Below are positions 9,944-19,839 of a DNA stretch of 20,908 nucleotides, piece after piece; position 1 is the stretch's first letter, and the number at the start of each line of letters is the position of its first letter. The notes under the pieces are model-generated. The model saw only the letters and a list, made by a program, of their open reading frames with translations, did not search any database and was not told where the DNA came from. A program made the position numbers and the translations under genes. The DNA is from Roridomyces roridus (Eukaryota > Basidiomycota > Agaricomycetes > Agaricales > Mycenaceae), in NCBI GenBank assembly GCA_029378245.1, contig JARKIF010000405.1, positions 1 to 20,908 of the forward strand, in the 5' to 3' direction.

Positions 9944-10541
9944 TTAAAGGAGAGTCGAAGTCAATCCATATTGAGCGGGTTGGTTTCCCTGGAATCAAAT
10001 CAACGAGGGATTCCAAGTAAGTAAGGACTGGCTACGCACGGGCGGACAGGTGTTGGCGGTCTCTACGACTGCGAGGTACATCGGCGATCCAATAGCGGAC
10101 TCGGGGACCTCGGGGATGGTGAGCGTCGCCGGGGGAGGGGGCGCTGATCCCGGGAGGGGTTTCAACCCTGCGCATATGATCAGCATTTCAACCTTATAGT
10201 AAAAAGCCTTTCTCACCGAAATTCGGAATCAAGAATAACCCATAAGAGTACAGCGCGTCGGTGAATTGACCCGTTGCGTTGAGATTACCGGTCGTAGGCG
10301 CGTAGTCGAGAAGCCACACTGTGATGGGGGTGTACCCGCCCTCGCACCAGTTGGAGTCTTGGTAGGCGAAGGGGAAGGACGTCCCTGGGACGAGGGGGCT
10401 GGGAAGGGTGGTGGAGTCGGCCGTGGGTTGGGTGATGGTTCCGTGTTGGGAGACGATGACCCGCGGGAGCCTCAGGTTTCCTGGGGCTGCAGAGGCGACA
10501 GCGGTGAAGATGGAGAGGAATGAGAGGGTGTTGAAATGCAT
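9944..10541 (-). CDS. Small secreted protein, function unknown
   Basis: Three exons on the minus strand: 10541-10217, 10167-10040 and 9988-9944, totalling 498 nt and 165 aa, with GT-AG introns of 49 and 51 bp. The N-terminus MHFNTLSFLSIFTAVASA is a clear signal peptide. The mature part has two cysteines (C66 in NWCEGG and C149 in NTCPP), one N-glycosylation site (N88-A-T) and a Pro-rich linker near residue 115, and it ends GNQPAQYGLTSTLL. I know similar secreted proteins of unknown function from mushroom genomes but cannot name a family. An in-frame ATG lies 42 nt further upstream, but it overlaps a TATA box, so the inner start, which also begins the signal peptide, is preferred. The stop is 66 bp from the stop of the convergent dioxygenase gene. 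Confidence 0.8.
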
Positions 10542-10582
10542 TGGAGGCGCACTGTTGGGGTTGAAGGTGGCTTTCGAGGGCA

Positions 10583-10588
10583 TTTATA
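10583..10588 (-). promoter_or_regulatory. TATA box of the secreted-protein gene
   Basis: The minus strand reads TATAAA directly before an ATG, 42-47 nt upstream of the signal-peptide ATG at 10541. Transcription normally starts downstream of a TATA box, so this argues that the ATG at 10583 is not used. Confidence 0.55.
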
Positions 10589-10978
10589 CATATTTTTGAA
10601 CCGGATGGAGATGCATCGATGTTCTCGAAAAAAGGTACGTGCAATATGTCGCCTGTCGACGCTGTACCTGGCGTACGTGGGAGGGCGATTGTACGTTGTC
10701 CATGCAAGAGGTGAGCGATTTCTTTCTTCTGAACAGAGAGTCACCTTTTGACAGGACCCTCAAACGCAGACAGCTGAGAGCCATCGGGACTGTTCATGCG
10801 GCTCATTTGCGACTCATTGGTTGATTTCTTGTCCGAGGGTCTGCGGATTCCAGGATTTTACTCGCTCCATGTTCGGATATGCTGAAGCCGCAGCCTGAGT
10901 GAGTTTTATAAAAATTTACAGGGCATTCAACTGGCCTATTCACTTTTTCGAACCATTCGAAGCCGAAATGATGTATCC
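10589..10978. other. Intergenic, no gene recognised
   Basis: Contains the upstream region of the secreted-protein gene on the minus strand and unique-looking sequence up to the MITE. Only short overlapping frames are present, with no recognisable protein. Confidence 0.5.
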
Positions 10979-10981
10979 ACA

Positions 10982-12641
10982 CACGGCGGATAATCAGTTG
11001 TCACTTTTCATTTTGGTGCAACTGTCACTTTTTTTCCAGCACTTGTCATGTTGCACTCTCCTTTGTCGTTCCTTTATTCTAAAAATAGCACAAAGGATTG
11101 ACAAAGGGGATGTGTCCCTTTCTTCGAGGCTGAAAAAAGTGACAGATGCACCACAAAGAAAAAGTGACAACTCTTTATCCCCAGTGAAAACCCGGTATCA
11201 GGAAATATCGCCGGGCATCAGGAAGTATAGGCCGAGCTCGTCCTGTATCGTTTCGGTATTTTTGGATTAGAAAAGTATCGCCTGGGCTCGTGTGTGCTTG
11301 TCTGCATTTTGGAGATAGCTACTAGTATGTGTAGAGAAAATGGATCTGCTGGGCTCGTCGACCGAGTCATATCAAGTCCCCGGAAGCGAGCGGAGTTTGA
11401 AAGACTTCCTGGCTCCACACCACCACCATATGCATTCCCCGCCTCTCCTCCCTCCTCCTCGCAGCCCTCCACTACGCGGGTTCCGCGCCTAACACCCTAC
11501 CGCCTCTCGCCTACCACCAACCTCGCTGTCATCGTGGCCAAGCTCGAAGAAGAGGGGGTCGCCTTTCCACACCACACCGTCATCTCATCGCGACGGGTTG
11601 CTTGAAGAGAGCAGAGGGAATCAGTACGCGATCTTCCCCTTCTGTCCAGTATTCCTCTGATAGTCCCATCGACGATAGGCAGTGACGTCTACTGTCCACG
11701 CAGTTGGCTCAAGAAGGGTACGTTCTTTCACATTGTCAGTATCTTACGCTGCGTTGCAGGCTACCCGCTGTTGTGTGTCGTTCCTTCCTTTCTCCTTTCT
11801 TCCTTCCTCGCTTTCCACTCCTTTCCGTTGTACACGCCATCATCTCGACCGTCGCCTGGACTCCACTGGACGGACGACCCAGTCCCTGACCTCATTCCCG
11901 CTGCTGTTGCCGACAAGCCCACCACCTTCATCAAGCTCTCAGTTCCGTTAGCTCCCACCTCCGATTGCCGTGCAAGATCCCATCCAAGTTGCCTCAGTCG
12001 TCTCCGTGGCCTCGGGTGCGTCGCTGAGCTAAACGGCTCTTCCCAATCCTTTCCTACGCGTACTGACTACTCCAAGCCATGTAGAAACACGACGACGCCG
12101 ACTCACTGTGCCTGGTACGTCCTCACTTGGTAGTGCATCGGTCTTTACTCACACGCCTCTCAGGTGTCTCCCTTCCGTTGCACAACCTTCTGCGTCCGGC
12201 GTAACGGGCGAGAGCGACGTGCGGCTGCCATGTCATGCTATTCTCCACTCTCGATCTCGCAACACCACGCCTAGCGACCGCTCGACATCTTCACCTACCT
12301 AGATGGGATGGAGTATAGCTTGGTGAGCGTGCGTCGTGCGGACGGCGGGCGCTGCTGGGTAGTGCGGGCGGGCCCGTAGGTAGCTGAATATATGGTATCT
12401 AGAGAATATATACACTTTTATCCCATCCAATCCTGCATGATACCAGACGATACCAACGGAAAGAACACATCATTTCTTACCCATTAGTGCATCCTGTGGC
12501 ATCCTGTGGTATCGTCCGGTATCGAGCTGTATAAATTTGGGCAATTGTACAAGTACGAGACCACGCGAGCCCTGCCGATACCACACGAGCATTTCGTGAG
12601 CCCTGGCGAGACCTGGTTTTCACTGGGCTTTATCCGCCGTG
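10982..12641. mobile_element. Small MITE with about 50-bp TIRs, split by element B
   Basis: Left end: CACGGCGGATAATCAGTTG, then TCACTTTT and further similarity through TGGTGCA and CTGTCACTTTTTT. The reverse complement of the right arm starts CACGGCGGATAAAGAGTTG and follows the same course, giving imperfect terminal inverted repeats of roughly 50 bp. The right arm is broken: its inner part lies at about 11130-11180 and its outermost bases (GCCGTG) at 12636-12641, beyond the inserted element B. Removing element B and one copy of its target repeat rebuilds a continuous element of about 205 bp. The trinucleotide ACA flanks it (10979-10981 and 12642-12644). It is too short to encode protein. Confidence 0.75.
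11180..12627. mobile_element. TIR element copy B, nested in the MITE
   Basis: Same ends as copy A: CCCAGTGAAAACCCGG at the left and CCTGGTTTTCACTGGG at the right, same orientation, 1448 bp. The flanking direct repeat is CTTTATC (11173-11179 and 12628-12634). It extends to 8 bp, CTTTATCC, if the first C is assigned to the target. Internal sequence follows copy A closely, apart from small indels. Shared signals include an intron-like GTGCGTCGCTGAGC ... TACTGAC ... ATGTAG near 12015-12083 and another intron-like segment near 12117-12163. One frame in this copy reads LAVIVAKLEEEGVAFPHHTV (about 11518-11580), which looks like a fragment of a real protein. Confidence 0.88.
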
Positions 12642-12917
12642 ACAAGGAGTCAGAGTCTGTCAGACGGACTTTTCACAGAAGCTCGGCAGAGGCACAGCCG
12701 AATTCCAGGCAACCTCAGAGAAGAATCGGCGCATGTTCCAGGCGATTCTACCCGTAAGCTGCAAGATCGGCATTCATATGTTACTCACGATCAACAACGG
12801 CTATTTTCGGATTCACTCCGATCAGATGTGATTCTGTCATTCTGATCCCACGTGGCAGTGCCAGGAGTTTCTTTGACCGCAAATCTCACCTCTTTCCGCC
12901 CATATACCCTTGCGCTC
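12642..12917 (+). promoter_or_regulatory. Upstream region of the beta-tubulin gene
   Basis: Only about 275 bp separate the MITE/element B insertion from the tubulin start. A CACGTG palindrome lies at about 12850 and an AT-rich CATATACCC at about 12900, 10-20 nt before the ATG. No clear TATA box is seen, so the functional promoter may extend into transposon sequence. Confidence 0.3.
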
Positions 12918-15424
12918 ATGGGCTCTCGCGAAATCATCAATCTACAGGTGAATTACATGTTCCCGATAGTACATCCGCGTCCAAATAACCGCATACGCGC
13001 AGGTTGGGCAGGCAAGTGGCGCGATCAGAGATACGGCTTCAATCTGACTGGCCATGGGGTCGCAGGCCGGAAATCAAGTCGGGGAGAGTTTCTGGAGGGA
13101 CGTGCTTGCGGAACACGGTCTTGATCAAACGGGGGTCAGTGCGCATGCTTGACCGAGGTGTGAATGAGTGAGGCTAATTTAGCCTCTAGATCTACCATGG
13201 CTCGGATCCAGTGCAACTGCAGCGCGTGAACGCGGTCCTTTCAAGGATTTGTTCTTCCTTTTCTGAATTCGATTAGATCGGTGTTTATTTTTCAGAGGTC
13301 AATTCGGGCTCGCAGACGAAATACGTCCCGCGGTCGCTTCAGATTGACCTCGAGGCCGGGGTGTGCGACCGGGTGCGTATTAGGGCCACTCGACGAAGTG
13401 AAACTGATATTCTTTCAGGTCAGAAATGGTCCCATGGGCGCACTGTTCAATCCCGAGACGTACCTACATGGAGAATCCGGCGCGGGAAATAACTGGGCAA
13501 AAGGATTTTATACTGAAGGCAAGCCAGACGTCTTTTTCCTTCATTTTTCCAACCAGATATCCAGGCGCCGAGCTCATCGACTCAATATCGGTGATTCGTC
13601 ACATCCTTGTGGTACCGGGCCGTGCTTACATTTCACAGGAAGTGATAAGGAAGCAGGCCGAGCAATGTGACGTTTTACAGGGCTTCCAAATCATGCATAG
13701 CATCGGTGGCGGAACAGGCTCTGGATTGGGTTGCCTTTTACTATCTAAGATGAGAGAGGACTACCCCGACCGTATGTTGTCCACCTTCTCAATTCTACCG
13801 TCGCCCAAGGTGAGGTACTTGCTACTCTGTGCGTTGTCACTCATCCAAATTCTTCAGGTTTCCGAAACGGTGGTTGAAGTGAGCAACGGAAACGAAACGT
13901 CAAGTAATTGCATACTGACACACTGAAGCCGTACAACTGCATGCTTTCGGTGCACCAACTTGTTGACAACGGTGACTTGACTGTATGCATAGACAACGAA
14001 GCCCTGTTAGTCGCCGTCCTTTTCGTATCATCCCTTGCTGATTATACTGCTCTCTAGATACGACATCAGCGTTCGGGCTTTGAAAGTCGCGAGTCCCAAC
14101 TTTACAGACTTGAACGGGGTAAACATAATTTCCGTCCACAAGTTCATTCTGAATGAATTGCGTCTACAGCTAATCTCGAAAGTCATGTGTGGAGTTAGCA
14201 CCAGTCTGAGGTTCCCGGGTCAACTCAATGGGTTCTCATCCCTTTCCTCTCCTACGCATTCTTCTGATGACTAAATATGACCAGCGACCTCCGGAAACTT
14301 GGGATGAATCTTATTCCGTTCCCTCGTGTGCGTATATGCATGACTACATACACTTCCGGTCTGACGAATAATTATCGTCGCAGCTGCACTTTCTCATGCC
14401 TAGCTACGCGCCGATTGCGGATTCAAAGTCTCAATCCTATCAGGGGACGTCGGTACCCGAGCTCGTTCAAGCGTGTGTTGTTTTTCGCATGTTGAAATCA
14501 GAGAAACTCAACCAGTTGAAAGGCTCTTTGATCGGAGGAATCTCCTGGTTGCTTGTGATCCTCGTTACGGGTGCGGGCATTTATTTTTTGTGTTGTGTTT
14601 TCAAGTACGTTGACAATGCAAATATTCTAGCCGCTACTTGACGGCTGCTACTATCTTCCGAGGCGACATCTCATCTAGAGAAGTCAGTACTTATTCGACC
14701 GACCTTTGATTATGCTTATGCTCATCATAAATCTAGGCTGAAGTGAGTTGCCTTTTGTCTTGCCAAACTCACAGCGGTGTGAACAGGCGCTTTTAGGTTG
14801 CTGTACAAGATCTGCAAACGCGGAATTCGAACCAATTTGTCGAGTGAGAAGTTCTCGTTTTGTGATATTCAACAAGTTGGTAAATCAAGCGCAGATGGAT
14901 CCCGGACAATGTGTCGGTAACGTTGGTGTCGGTGCCGCCTGTTGGGCAGAAGCAGGCTGCCGTGGCGCTGTCGAATTCGACGTCGATCCAGGAATTATTC
15001 CAGCGAAATCATGAGGCGGCAAGTACCCAATGAATTTTCAACACCGACTTGACATCGTTTTTAGTTTGCCGCCATGTACAAACGAGGAGCGTTCTTGCAT
15101 TGGTGGGTTCTCTTGCGCTTGCTCTTCTTCATTGTTCTCAGTCAGCGTACTTACTTACTTAGGTATACCGGCGAGGGTATGGATGTTATGGAGTTCTCTG
15201 AAGCCGAGAGCAATTCGCAGGATTTGATGTGCGTTTTCTTTCGCTCGACATCAAGTACAACTTTCTGACGAGATTTTGTAGTGCGGAATATCAGCAGGTT
15301 TGTTCAAAATCTTCCCAACATATTCTCTTAACATGTTCTGTAGTATCAAGAGGCGCGGGTTGGATCAGAGGATGAGGATTATTACGAAGAGGAGGAGGCT
15401 CGTTCCGAGGCTTTTTCTGACTAA
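12918..15424 (+). CDS. Divergent beta-tubulin, 23 exons
   Basis: Exons: 12918-12947, 13003-13011, 13066-13134, 13190-13225, 13277-13372, 13419-13518, 13565-13590, 13639-13809, 13858-13878, 13929-14005, 14058-14118, 14170-14231, 14285-14327, 14384-14474, 14516-14570, 14631-14682, 14737-14742, 14797-14843, 14895-15018, 15065-15102, 15163-15228, 15282-15297, 15344-15424. The sum is 1377 nt (458 aa) with all phases consistent; introns are 41-60 bp. The product is the GTP-binding beta subunit of microtubules. It has the N-terminal [22 protein letters not shown], the nucleotide loop GGGTGSG (145-151), [41 protein letters not shown] and an acidic tail. It differs at many normally fixed places: C12 is Ala, and L203 and V205 replace positions known as E198 and F200. 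Introns 2, 6 and 19 appear to be GC-AG. The least certain join is exon 14/15. With no frame breaks, it reads as a functional diverged paralogue rather than a pseudogene. Confidence 0.9.
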
Positions 15425-15556
15425 TATGCAGTTGACAACGGGGTATCTAAATTAGGCCGGATGCCGGATGCAATCTAGAACGTTGATGGGTGCCAAAGTA
15501 ACACGACTGTTCCACTGCCAAGTTTCGATGAGCTGGTCTCTACGTCGTCGTCGTCC

Positions 15557-17360
15557 ATGTCCTCCCACAACAAGTCGCATCTGAGGATAACAGTCTTTGA
15601 TGACCATGGCTTTCCTGCTCTCCAGGTGTGTGTTGCTCTTATTCTGCCTGCCCCTGAGAGCCCACATTTTTCTCTCAAGACTCCTCAGTCGTTGTGGCCG
15701 CGCGATGTGGGGGACGACGACAACCTCTCTTCGTATCTTCGTTTGACTCCAGGTGCCACCGAGAGGTTTATTCACCCCGAGTGAGTCGACCAAGTTGTAT
15801 TTAATCTAGGCTCACATGTAATCCAGACGAACCCCGACGACTGGCAATACGTTCGGTCTCCCCATGTCCCCACTATCTGGTACTTCTCGGAATGCAGCCG
15901 AAAGCGAAACCAACAGCCCCCTCGCAAAACACAAACGCCGTATACGGCGGTATCACTCAGCTGAAGTGCACCTAGCCCAAATCCCCAACCCACCACTACT
16001 GTTGCCAGCCCAGCTGCTGGCGCAATCTATCAACTTTGCTTCAAGGTGTCTAGCTGTACAAGTGGCTAATGCGCGGCTGTATGCGAGGGCAGTGCGGCTT
16101 TCGGGGAGGCGGGATGGTAGCAGGTGGATGGCGGAGCATCAGCTTGCGGCGTTGGAGGCGCTGCAGGTGAAGCTTTCGTTGGAGTGGCGGAAGACGGATG
16201 GACACGGTGATAGGACGCAGAGGGACTCTCGCCGTCGACGGTGTGAAACCAATCTCGTGCGATTTCTTGGGGTTCAGCGGGGCTCGGAAGTGCCCATTTT
16301 CACACGAGCTAGAAGGCAGGGTCATCGTATTCACGACACTGCGAAGGATCCGCAGCGGAGGTGTATGACGGTCGGTTCGCCGATGAGGTTGCAGACGGAT
16401 GCGATGCCTGCGCCAGCGACCGAGCGTGCACTGTGGTCTTGGGAGACAAGGGTCCGCGCCGTGCGCTTGTATCCTGCTCCCAAACCCCCCGTGCCACCAT
16501 TAGATGGTATCAGGATGGAAACACCGACTTCCGTCTCCGTCTCCACACCGACAAGCGCCAGTTACAGCTTTAATGAGCCGCAGACGCCGTTGACGGATCT
16601 CGAAGATGAAGAGGAGGACTATTTTGAATACGAAGACTATCCCGTCTTCGCTTCCGATTCAGTCCATTCGTATCCCCTCCCTCGACGCCCAGAGAAGGTG
16701 CCGCCAGCTTCCAAGCCTCCACCACGACCCCTACCTCGCCCTCCGCTAGTGACGGATTTCCCCCCGGATGCAAGCTATGCATGGCTAACAGATGCCTCAA
16801 CCTGGGCGACTTCATCAGGCTGGCACGGTGATGGTTGGGAGGTCACATCCGCGTCCACATCCTCCTCAGCCTCCTCCACCGTGTCACCGACCTCAGCCTC
16901 AGCTTTTCCCCCAGCCACACCCTCTTCGGCGCGTTCATCCGTTTCGAGCGCCCCTTCGTCTGTCTCGGTGCTGACCCCGATGACGCCCTCGCCATCGCGT
17001 TCGCGAACTCTGCCTCCTGCACCCAGTAATAATCGATTTTGGACCCGGGAGCGGCATAGGCAGCTCCCGTCTTTGCGGCCTATTGACGAGTCGCGCGATG
17101 CGAATGCGTATGCTGTTAGAAAGCTGCCTGTGCCACCGGTTTCTGTTCCTCCTCCAGCACCCCCGCAGCAGGAGCACCCGCAGCAGCAAAAGAAAGGCCG
17201 ACAGTTCTTTGCTGGGCTCATGCGTCGGAAGCAGAGTACTAACTCTGATGCGATTGTGGAGTCAGCGGAGGATCACAAGCTGAGGAAGCAGGGTAGTTTG
17301 AGGAGCATTCGAAGTGCGAGGAATGCGAAGAGTGGTTCGTTTATTAGCATGGATGACTAG
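15557..17360 (+). CDS. Unassigned 585-aa Pro/Ser-rich protein
   Basis: Two exons, 15557-15780 and 15827-17360, joined by a 46-bp GT-AG intron. The joined frame is open and gives 585 aa. I do not recognise a family. Residues 1-100 contain RITVFDDHGFPAL and end with a TGNTFGLPMSPLSG segment. Residues about 100-280 are rich in Arg and Ala. A strongly acidic patch (D-L-E-D-E-E-E-D, about 332-347) is followed by Pro-rich PxxP stretches, a long Ser/Thr/Pro linker (about 410-490), and a basic C-terminus with KKGRQFFAGLMRRKQ and SLRSIRSARNAKSG. Such composition suggests a disordered regulatory or scaffold protein. Additional short introns inside the long exon (for example 16241-16277) cannot be excluded. 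It starts 132 bp after the tubulin stop on the same strand. Confidence 0.6.
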
Positions 17361-17940
17361 GTCGTCTGCAGACTTTCTTTCGTCTTTCCCTTTTGCATCT
17401 CATTATTATTTTGTATTGGTGTTATTAGGGTGTAATCCAAGCCTTTTGCTTAGCAGGGAGAGCATCTGACCGTAGTCCGGAATTGTGTTCCTCTTTGATT
17501 CCTCCCACCATCTCGATTTGGATTCTTGCCAAAGGCTAAAGTTCCGAACCCGTCCGGCGATAGCCCCTCCCCCCCCCTCTCAGTCCTGAGCACATGGCCA
17601 ACGTGGACTGTAGGGGTCATTAAACGCCGGACCGGCGAACATTGCGCGTCGTACAGTAAGCATTCATCTCGGAGAGTCGAGACTGCCTTGAGCTGCGAGT
17701 TCTTCAACTCGGGGATCATCCTGGATCATCCAATTGATTCAGGCAATCCTTGAGGAAATTCTGGGGAGAGAAGTCAAGCACCTCACGAGATACATACGGG
17801 CCACCAGTGGTAGATGATCGCAAACGCTTGGACGTCGTGTGGGCAACGGGAGGATCGAGTTACTCCTTACTGGGAATAGGGCGCCAACGAATAAACCTTT
17901 CCAGTCGCTCTTTCGTTTTCGTTCTATCCAGCACTGCGCT
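17361..17940. other. 3' region and intergenic
   Basis: Begins with a T-rich 3' untranslated-like stretch containing TATTATTATTTTGTATTGG. No gene recognised. The last 100 bp is the leader of the second DUF6533 gene; an AATAAA lies about 50 nt before its ATG, and no good TATA box is seen. Confidence 0.45.
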
Positions 17941-19577
17941 ATGGACACGGCGGTGCCACCTGTTACGACTTTGCATGACAGTCAAATCGTCGCTGTGAGT
18001 GTTTTCTACTCGTACGCATATTCTTTTGGCTCAGTCTTTGTCAGTATATACCTGGTAGGCTCCCTCATCTTCTTTTTCACGCCACGAAGACGCTCATCGG
18101 GACGCGGCAGTCGCCTTTTTCGCTCTTCTGGTGAGTTTGTGGCATATCGTCTCAACCTTTGGCTCACCTAGTTCATGACGAGGTGTATGATACACTCTTG
18201 ACCATGAGCCAGGAGGTACGCGTTTCCCTTGCTTTGCTTTACCCTGCTCACATGAGTACCACGAGCAGATCGAGTACATCTGGAAATCCAAAATGGGGCC
18301 AGTCAAGTGCCTGTATCTTTTTGCGCGTTATACGACGTTCGTGACGGCTTCGCTTGCTATGGGATGTACGTGCGAGTTGAGCTATACTGCTTTCGTTGAC
18401 ATCTTTTCACCAGTACATTTCCAGTGGGGCAAGGACGGCCGCTACGTGTCGGACGATTCTGCGCTTTACACGGAGTGAGTGCGACCATCATTTGGGACGG
18501 CACCTCTAACTCGAAGTGTAGTGTTTACGGGCTTTGAAATCGGGGTTACTGAGAGTAAGTTCATGCCTTTCATGATGCCAACATCTCATTCACCATGAGA
18601 CAGTTATACTGTTAATCCGCACGTACGCTCTGTACAGCCGACCGAGGAAGATGCTCGTTTCTCTTGTCCTCTTGTGGATTGTGCGTCTCTCGCTTCTTGG
18701 GTCTGCTCGCCGACTCACATCTCCAGGTTATCGGGACCCTGAATATTTGGGGCATGATTGGATGGGCGCGGTCTCTGACAGTGAAATGTATGTTGTCCTT
18801 CCCCTCACATACAACTAACTCATCTGGCTCCACAGCTGAGCCCTTCACAAACTGCATCCTGGAAGACTCGAGTAATTATATATTGATATGCTATGGGGCG
18901 CGCCTGGTTGGAGAAACTAGTGAGTTTCTGCCTCTCGAACCTACTTCCCGCGTTGATGAAGGGCGTAGTCTTGGCTGCGTTGACGTTGGCGAAATGTACG
19001 TTGTCGTCGTGGTCGCTGGCTTGCTCTCGGTCCTCATCTTATTTTTTTGCCCGACCAGATATACCTATATTAGGCGAGGGTAACAACTCGAATTTGGTTG
19101 CTACTTTTATCAAGATGGTGGGCGCACTCTTCTCTGTAGGCATGATTTTGACGCTGACGCGCGAAAAAAGGGATCCTGTGGTACCTGGCGATGCTCTGTA
19201 CGTGTCTACCCTTGCAGCTGGCAGCAAGCAAGAGGGACTGATCACCCAATACAATAAAGCGGTCCTAACCACCAACGTCGTGCTGCAAATTGCCGCTCGG
19301 GTACGTCGTGCTCTCCACCATCGTTCAAGTACATAGGCTGATGAGATTCTTATTCCAGCCATCTCTCAAGTACCTCGCCGACGCGTACGTTCTCCTTCTC
19401 TCTCTAGTCCCCTTTGCATCCAGGCTGATAAGTATATGCGTGCGCATTTCAAGACCGATGCGCGTCCTCCACGCCCTCCTTGCCTGTCGGTTAGTTCTGC
19501 ATGTTAGGGTAACGGCGGATGATGGGCCGTTGTATTATACGTGGCGTGACTCGGAGTCGACTCGGACTGTTATCTAG
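17941..19577 (+). CDS. DUF6533-type seven-transmembrane protein, copy 2
   Basis: Exons: 17941-17994, 18045-18054, 18111-18130, 18183-18215, 18269-18369, 18425-18474, 18522-18554, 18604-18680, 18727-18787, 18836-18919, 18969-18995, 19059-19121, 19171-19197, 19260-19300, 19359-19384, 19454-19577. The sum is 831 nt, 276 aa. It matches copy 1 (2079-3542) block by block: V-Y-D-T-L-L-T-M at 29-36, IEYIWKSK, TCRTILRFT, LNIWG, CYGARLVGET, LVATF, ILWYLAM, SLKYLADA, PMRVLHALLACRLVLHVRVT. Exon lengths 10, 20, 33, 101, 61, 84, 27, 63 and 27 are identical in both copies. Copy 2 has three extra introns (18475-18521, 18555-18603, 19301-19358). Intron 12 (19122-19170) has no usable GT donor and is modelled as GC-AG. 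If it were retained, the frame stays open but the conserved ILWYLAM would be lost. Function of the family is unknown. Confidence 0.82.
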
Positions 19578-19839
19578 ATGTCCGGAGTGGGTGTATTTAT
19601 TCGGTACTTATGGACAAGTTTGGACTGGCCGAGAGCAGTGGGATGTCGTGTATGAGCTGTGGATGACTTTCGAATCCTACACTTCAGTCTTCATCTCTAA
19701 CCATAACATATCAAGTAAAAAAAAACTCGCTCGCTCGCTAATACATAACATTGGTCGATAGGGTATTCGTATTCAGCGTTTCAGCAATCGTCATTGTCCC
19801 CTCCTGCACCGTCGGTTAATACGCCGGCCGCGACGCATG

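Noticed and set aside
10581..10583. Upstream ATG as start of the secreted protein
   Set aside because: It abuts a TATAAA box and would put 14 polar residues before an otherwise perfect signal peptide.
5549..12627. Copies A and B as the two LTRs of one retrotransposon
   Set aside because: Each copy has inverted termini and its own different target duplication, and the space between them holds ordinary host genes, not gag-pol.
14384..14641. Continuous tubulin frame reading into [15 protein letters not shown]
   Set aside because: It resembles the later AAVFRG motif by chance. The true continuation, [16 protein letters not shown] then [11 protein letters not shown], lies in other frames behind introns 14475-14515 and 14571-14630.
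12918..15424. Beta-tubulin as a pseudogene
   Set aside because: The first reading gave frame breaks, but all of them disappear with micro-exons and GC-AG donors. The final model has no stop or phase error and keeps the GTP-binding loop.
16775..17221. 148-codon minus-strand open frame
   Set aside because: Shadow of the Ser/Pro-rich codons of the plus-strand 585-aa gene.
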